A stretch of 64,000 bases of DNA from contig CANJCM010000006.1 in the NCBI GenBank assembly GCA_947472765.1, forward strand, positions 41,557 to 105,556. Direction: 5' to 3'. The notes under the pieces were generated by a model, which saw only the letters and a program-made list of their open reading frames with translations, had not been told where the DNA came from and did not search any database. Positions 59,543 through 64,000 of the stretch are shown in pieces (position 1 is the first letter of the stretch; each line of letters begins with the position of its first letter). A program made the translations under genes and the position numbers. This stretch comes from Opitutia bacterium (lineage in GTDB: Bacteria > Verrucomicrobiota > Verrucomicrobiia > Opitutales > Opitutaceae).

Positions 59543-61840
59543 TTAGGCCCATCTCAATCCGGCTTTCGACCACGGCATCTGCCGCAGGCGTTTGCCACTG
59601 GCGGCGAAGATCGCGTTCGCGACCGCCGGCGCGAGCGGAGGGAGCGGCGGCTCGCCGATTCCGGTCGGATGGTTGTCGGACCGCACGTAGTGAATCTCCA
59701 CGTTCCGCGGCGCCTCGGGCATCCGCAGCAGCGCGTACTCGTCAAAATTCCCCTGCACCATCCGGCCGCTTTCGAGCGTGCACTCCTGGTTCATCGCCGC
59801 ACTCAGCGCATCGATGATCGAGCCCTGCACCTGATTCTCCGCGCCGCTGAGATTCACGATCTGGCGACCGACATCCACGGCGGTGACCACGCGATCGACA
59901 TGGACCGCGCCCGACGCCGAGACGGTCACTTCCGCCACATGCGCCGCATAGCCGAGGTGACAGAAATGAAACGCGATCCCCGCACCCTGCCCGGCGGGAT
60001 ACTTTTTTCCCCAGCCCGCTTTCTCCGCGGCCATCCGCAGCACGGCGGCCGCCCGCTCCGGATTCAACTCGCTGCTCGGTCCGCCGTCCGCGGCGGTGGT
60101 TGATTTCGGTTTCGGCGTCGCGGCGAGCAGATCCAACCGGAACTGCAGCGGATCCTTGCCCGCGGCCACCGCGATCTCGTCGACGAAGCCCTGCATCACG
60201 TAGGCCAGGGCGTTGTTGCCCGGCGCGCGCCACGACCCCGTGGGCACCGCGCATTCCATCATCGACTGCAGCGTCTGGTAGTTGGGCACCGCCCCGGCGG
60301 GAAACTGTGCGCCGTCGAGCGTGCCGCCGACGGCGGGAGCCAGCTTGGTCTTGCCGTCGCGGCCCGCCGCCTTCGTGCCGTAGGTTACGAAGTGGTTCTG
60401 CCAGGCGATCAGTTTGCCGGTGGCGTCGAGCCCCGCCTTGAAGAAGTGGTGCCCCGCCGGGCGAAAGTGATCGTGGCGCAGATCGTCCTCGCGACTCCAC
60501 GTGAGCTTCACGGGCGCACTGATTTTCTGGGAGATCGCCGCCGCCTCGACCATGAAGTCCGCCGCCGCCCGCCGACCAAACGCGCCGCCGCTGCGCGTGA
60601 TATGGATCTTAATGTTCGCCGCCGGAATTCCCAGCGTGCTCGAGATCAGCGTCGCGCCGTCCGCCGGCGCCCGCGTCGGCGACCAGATCTCGATCCGACC
60701 CTCCTGAAAATGCGCGAGCGTGTTCTGCGGCTCGAGCGTCGCGTGCGAGATGAACGGATAGGAATACGCCGCTTCGACGACTTTCGCCGCGCTGGCCAGT
60801 GCGGCCGCTGCGTCGCCGGTGTTACGCACCACGGTGCCGCCTTCCATCTTCGCGCCGAGGGCGGCGGCTTTCTGTTCGAAACCCGCGGTGCTGTCGTTCG
60901 CGTAGGCGCCTTCGTCCCATTTGACCTTGAGCAATCGCCGCGCGCTGAAGGCAGACCACGTTGAGTCCGCGACGATCGCGACACCCGGCATCAGGCCCAT
61001 GACATTGCTCGTGCCCTCGATCACGAACGCGTGCTTCACGCCCGGTTGCGCCTGAATCAGATCGAGATTGGCGCTGACGACCTTGCCGCCGAACACCGGA
61101 CACTTCTCGTACACGGCGTACAGCATGCCTGGGACCTTCTGGTCGATCCCGAAGAGCGGCTGGCCAGTGACAATGGCGCGATTGGCGTGGCCGGTCACGC
61201 GCGTGCCGATGAGTTTGAAGTCCTTCGGATTCTTGAACGTCACCGTTGCCACGGCGGGCACGGGCAGCGTGACGGCCTTCGCCACGAGCGAACCGTAGCT
61301 CGCCTTGCGCCCCGACGCGGCGTGCAGCACGAAGCCGCTCGCCGTCGTGCATTCGCTCGCGGCCACGCCCCAGGTGTCGGCCGCCGCCGCGACGAGAATG
61401 GCCCGGGCCGTCGCGCCCATCTGCCGCATCGGCGTGTAGCTCGTCGGCGTCGACATGCTGCCGCCGGCGCGCTGGTTCCCGTACGCCACCGGATCATACA
61501 TCGCGCCCTCGATCCGGACGGAGCTCCAATCGACGTCCAACTCTTCGGCCACGATCATCGGCAGCGCCGTGCTGATGCCCTGACCAAGCTCGGGCTTGTG
61601 CGCGATGATCGTGACGACGCCATCCGGCGAAATTCGGACGAAGGGATTCGGGGCAAAGTTGCGCAACGTCTCCGCCGTCGGGCGCCCTACTTCTGCGGCA
61701 CTGAGCACGCCGCCCTTGAAATAGCAGCCGAGGAGCAGTCCGCCGCCGGCGAGCGCGGAGAGTCGGAGAAATCCACGGCGATCCATCGGTGAACTCGGGC
61801 CGGCTCCGGCCGTGGGGAAAGGGGCGCGCGGGGTCTTCAT
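59543..61840 (-). CDS. Molybdopterin-binding subunit, isoquinoline 1-oxidoreductase type (IorB/xanthine dehydrogenase family), Tat-exported
   Basis: 765 aa (an ATG at 61786 would start MDRRGFLRLSALAGGGLLLG, a twin-arginine signal). Two aldehyde-oxidase-type molybdopterin domains follow: PELGQGISTALPMIVAEELD, AGGSMSTPTSYTPMRQMGAT, LEPQNTLAHFQEGRIEIWSP, SGGAFGRRAAADFMVEAAAI, SWRAPGNNALAYVMQGFVDE and, near the end, the active-site Glu in GIGEPPLPPLAPAVANAIF. It oxidises an aldehyde or N-heterocycle in the periplasm. The 2Fe-2S partner IorA, usually adjacent, is not found next to it: downstream are a repeat and the tRNA, upstream a gene-free stretch and a sulfatase. Confidence 0.92.
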   Translation of the reverse strand: MKTPRAPFPTAGAGPSSPMDRRGFLRLSALAGGGLLLGCYFKGGVLSAAEVGRPTAETLRNFAPNPFVRISPDGVVTIIAHKPELGQGISTALPMIVAEELDVDWSSVRIEGAMYDPVAYGNQRAGGSMSTPTSYTPMRQMGATARAILVAAAADTWGVAASECTTASGFVLHAASGRKASYGSLVAKAVTLPVPAVATVTFKNPKDFKLIGTRVTGHANRAIVTGQPLFGIDQKVPGMLYAVYEKCPVFGGKVVSANLDLIQAQPGVKHAFVIEGTSNVMGLMPGVAIVADSTWSAFSARRLLKVKWDEGAYANDSTAGFEQKAAALGAKMEGGTVVRNTGDAAAALASAAKVVEAAYSYPFISHATLEPQNTLAHFQEGRIEIWSPTRAPADGATLISSTLGIPAANIKIHITRSGGAFGRRAAADFMVEAAAISQKISAPVKLTWSREDDLRHDHFRPAGHHFFKAGLDATGKLIAWQNHFVTYGTKAAGRDGKTKLAPAVGGTLDGAQFPAGAVPNYQTLQSMMECAVPTGSWRAPGNNALAYVMQGFVDEIAVAAGKDPLQFRLDLLAATPKPKSTTAADGGPSSELNPERAAAVLRMAAEKAGWGKKYPAGQGAGIAFHFCHLGYAAHVAEVTVSASGAVHVDRVVTAVDVGRQIVNLSGAENQVQGSIIDALSAAMNQECTLESGRMVQGNFDEYALLRMPEAPRNVEIHYVRSDNHPTGIGEPPLPPLAPAVANAIFAASGKRLRQMPWSKAGLRWA

Positions 61841-61986
61841 GGCGCGCGGAAGTTAGGCGCTAATTCGCCGCGTGTCACGGCCGGGGCGCATTTCGATCCG
61901 GCGCGCTCCTCCTGACACTTGGCTCTCGCTCAGCAGGGTGGCGGAGGGCGGCCGCTCGTCGGCAGGCCACGGGTTTAATTCGCGAA

Positions 61987-62012
61987 GCGGCCCGGCGGCG
62001 AGCGCCGGCCCT
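61987..62012. repeat. REP-like palindrome with CTAC foot
   Basis: GGCCCGGCGGCGAGCGCCGG then CCCTAC, the inverted form of the element at 6212. It stands in the gap between the IorB and sulfatase genes (61841-62104), where nothing else is seen. Confidence 0.75.
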
Positions 62013-62104
62013 ACATCACAACGCCCCTCGTCCCTCGCGCCCACCGGCCTACCTCGAGGCACCCACTAGAGTGAAACGCTTCCGGCCCTGCCCTGCGCTC
62101 CGGG

Positions 62105-63592
62105 TCACTCCGGAATCGAATCACCACGGCGCACGGTGGCGCCTTCCCAGACCGCTTCGTCCGTCGCCGCGTGGTAGGTGAGCACGCGGTCCGCACTCCG
62201 CGGCACCGGCGGCCGGTCGATCTGCGGAATCCAGCGGCGATGCTCGGCGAGCTTGGCCGCGTGTTCCGGCCGCGCCGCGAGATTGGTCCACTCGTTGGGA
62301 TCGCTGACGAGATCGTAGAATTCCTCGCTGCCGTCGGCGTAACGAATGTAACGCCAGCGATCGCTGCGGACGGCGTGATTGCCCTGGTTGTGCGTGGTGA
62401 TCGCGGGCCGATCCCGCGGCGCGGCGGCGTCCTTGAGCTGTGGGACGAGGCTCAGACCCTCGAGGTCGGTCCGGGTAGGCAGGCCGCAGAGTTCGAGCAG
62501 CGTCGGAAAAATATCGAGGAGTTCGGCGGGGCGGCCGACCCGACCGCCGCGGCTCACGCCGGGGCCGGCAAAGATCAACGGCACGTGCGTCGAACGTTCC
62601 CACAGGGTGTTCTTCCCGGTAATCAGCTTTTCGCCGAGATGGTAGCCGTGATCGCTCCAGACGACGACGATGGTGTCGTCGGCGTGGCCGGATTCCTCGA
62701 GCGCCTGCAGCACGCGGCCGATCTGTGCATCGATGAAGGTCGTGCTGGCGAGATAAGAGCGGACGAGGTTCCGCCACTGGCGGTTCTCCTCCATCCACCT
62801 CAGCCGCGGCTCGGGCAACCGCCAGTGCAGATACCAGGAGAAGCGCGGTGTGTCGTCGCGATCATCACGCCGGAGCGGCGGCAGCACGGAGTCGTCATCG
62901 GGAAAACGGTCGATCCACTTCTGCGTGATATAGCACGGCACGTGGGGCAGGAAAAATCCGGCCGCGAGGAAGAACGGTTTGTCCTTCGGCGTCGTCTTGA
63001 GCTGCTCCACCGCCCAGCTCGCGACCTGGTAATCCCCCTTGTCCTCGTCGCGATGGGGAAAAACGCCCCAGTCCATCAGCGGGTGGTTGCCCATCGGCGT
63101 CGGCCCAATGAGTTTCGCGGGCGGCAGCACGCCCACGAGGCCAACGGGGCCCCAGGACTCGAACTCCTTCGCCGCGCGTTCCTGGGGGCCGTAGCCATTG
63201 TGGTACAGCTTGCCCGCCGCGGCCGTGCGGTAGCCGTGCGCCTGAAAGTATTGCGGCAGGCTCACGCGATCGTGCAGCGCCGCGACGTCGCGATACCAGG
63301 GCGCGAGGCCATAGACCCCGGTCGTCGACGGACGCAGTCCCGTCATGACGCTCGTGCGCGACGGATTGCAGAGCGGGGCCTGGCAGTGGGCGTTGAGCAT
63401 GACTGTGCCGCGCTGCGCCAGCCGATCGAGGTTAGGCGTCTGCGCGAGCCGGTGTCCGCCGAGCGGGCCCACCCAGTCGTTTTGATCGTCGATCGCGAGG
63501 AAGAGGACGTTCGGGCGGCGGACAGGCTCGGCCGCCGTCAGGGCGGCGACGGTGCCAGCCACGAAGAGAAGCATCCGGGGCAGGGAAAGCAT
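62105..63592 (-). CDS. Exported sulfatase, iduronate-2-sulfatase-like
   Basis: 495 aa. A signal peptide (RMLLFVAGTVAALTAAEP) is followed by the S1 sulfatase fold: NVLFLAIDDQNDWVGPLGGH (metal-binding Asp pair), CNPSRTSVMTGLRPS with Cys75 in the C-x-P-S-R motif that is converted to formylglycine, AAGKLYHNG (Lys and His), and VVVWSDHGYHLGEKLITGKN (Asp, His, Lys). It removes sulfate esters from polysaccharides outside the cytosol. It needs an FGE; the SUMF1-like protein at 24593-25453 lacks the key Cys, so the active FGE must be elsewhere. It is divergent from a second sulfatase at 63852. Confidence 0.94.
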   Translation of the reverse strand: MLSLPRMLLFVAGTVAALTAAEPVRRPNVLFLAIDDQNDWVGPLGGHRLAQTPNLDRLAQRGTVMLNAHCQAPLCNPSRTSVMTGLRPSTTGVYGLAPWYRDVAALHDRVSLPQYFQAHGYRTAAAGKLYHNGYGPQERAAKEFESWGPVGLVGVLPPAKLIGPTPMGNHPLMDWGVFPHRDEDKGDYQVASWAVEQLKTTPKDKPFFLAAGFFLPHVPCYITQKWIDRFPDDDSVLPPLRRDDRDDTPRFSWYLHWRLPEPRLRWMEENRQWRNLVRSYLASTTFIDAQIGRVLQALEESGHADDTIVVVWSDHGYHLGEKLITGKNTLWERSTHVPLIFAGPGVSRGGRVGRPAELLDIFPTLLELCGLPTRTDLEGLSLVPQLKDAAAPRDRPAITTHNQGNHAVRSDRWRYIRYADGSEEFYDLVSDPNEWTNLAARPEHAAKLAEHRRWIPQIDRPPVPRSADRVLTYHAATDEAVWEGATVRRGDSIPE

Positions 63593-63662
63593 GCGGGACG
63601 ATCGGGGGCTTCGGTACGCGTGGCAATCCGACAGGACGCGGGGGACGACAGGAGCCGGATGA

Positions 63663-63770
63663 TTGGACAGGATGACAGGATGGGCAGGATGGCATGGAGG
63701 ACAGGGGCCGTGAGCGGCACACCGCGGTATTCCGTCGGATCAAATCCTCTGTTCCTGGTTTCAGGCTCAA
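63663..63770. repeat. CAGGAT short-period arm and edge motif between divergent sulfatases
   Basis: TTGGACAGGATGACAGGATG then GGCAGGAT (63663-63690), followed by TTCCTGGTTTCAGGCTCAA (63752-63770). It lies in the shared promoter region of the two sulfatase genes (63593-63851). Confidence 0.8.
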
Positions 63771-63851
63771 GCTACCGGGCTGAGCGACTAACTGGCCCGC
63801 CCCGAAAAACGTCGAAATCCCCCGCAAATCCAAAAGGCTTCGCCACCCGCC

Positions 63852-64000
63852 ATGAAATCCCTGCTCCTGCTCGCCGGCACCCTGCTCGCCCTCGCCTCCC
63901 GCGTTTTCGCCGCCGAGCCCGCCCACCCCAACATCCTGTGGGTCGTCGCCGAGGACTACTCCGCGACCTATGCCGGCGGCTATGGCGATTCACTCGCCCG
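63852..64000 (+). CDS. Exported sulfatase (N-terminus only)
   Basis: 49 residues are in the window: a signal peptide (MKSLLLLAGTLLALASRVFA) then AEPAHPNILWVVAEDYSATY, the first strand and metal-binding Glu-Asp of an S1 sulfatase. The catalytic C-x-P-S-R site is beyond the window end. It is divergent from the sulfatase at 62105-63592, so the two probably serve one sulfated polysaccharide. Confidence 0.85.
   Translation, partial: MKSLLLLAGTLLALASRVFAAEPAHPNILWVVAEDYSATYAGGYGDSLA

Overview
The window looks like the chromosome of a GC-rich, Gram-negative member of the Verrucomicrobiota, most likely Opitutaceae-like. The reasons are several secreted DUF1592/DUF1552 protein sets of the planctomycete-verrucomicrobial type, Tat- or Sec-exported lactonases and sulfatases, a large TonB-dependent receptor, and a cbb3 oxidase whose CcoN and CcoO subunits are fused. 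The genus is an inference; the window has no rRNA or other decisive marker.

Layout. 0-9 kb: the start of a ROK/PpgK-type glucokinase, a SlyD-type isomerase, an FtsX-type ABC permease and its ATPase (YbbP/YbbA type) split by a small GxxExxY nuclease-like gene, a divergent TesA-type esterase with a 4-nt overlapping outer-membrane-type gene, a cupredoxin and a membrane adenylate cyclase. 9-14 kb: two tandem esterases, an SMP-30 lactonase and a 7-bladed lactonase, all exported. 14-18.6 kb: DUF1552 plus DUF1592 pair, ended by a strong terminator. 18.8-24.2 kb: an orphan oligopeptide-binding lipoprotein, a small exported protein, an OGG-type glycosylase, a DUF6498-like membrane protein, a glyoxalase and a serine/threonine dehydratase. 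24.6-32.5 kb: a second exported block, DUF1592-DUF1552-DUF1592-SUMF1-like. 32.7-37.7 kb: a TonB-dependent receptor, a PAS-AraC regulator and a universal stress protein. 37.9-46.2 kb: a compact cbb3 oxidase operon (DUF2934, ccoS, ccoNO, ccoQ-like, ccoP, ccoG, a 58-aa membrane protein, SafE, ccoI) below a PocR-AraC regulator. 47.4-50.9 kb: a four-gene two-component operon. 52-54.4 kb: a CoA-transferase, a short HPF-like protein and a zinc-less DksA-like protein. 54.5-59.3 kb: a ceramidase-like enzyme, then an accessory stretch with an array of tandem palindromes, a VanX-like peptidase, a DUF429-like protein, an HsdS tail fragment, a frameshifted ASCH gene and a tRNA-Leu. 59.5-64 kb: an IorB-type molybdopterin oxidase subunit and two divergent sulfatases, the second cut by the window end.

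How it works together. Much of the coding capacity makes exported enzymes for breaking down complex organic matter (sulfatases, lactonases, esterases, DUF1592/DUF1552 proteins of unknown chemistry, a ceramidase-like hydrolase, a TonB receptor). A high-affinity terminal oxidase and several signalling systems sit beside them.

The most unusual content is between genes. At least six unrelated sequence families share one design: an arm of two to four short direct repeats with a period of about 8-11 nt, usually met again as an inverted partner within 30-450 nt. One such pair encloses the GxxExxY gene, and its arms supply the stop codon of the upstream ATPase. REP-like palindromes with a GTAG foot and two 188-nt double-hairpin elements of identical spacing form a second layer of repeats. 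Gene functions are assigned from motifs read by eye; no database search was run.
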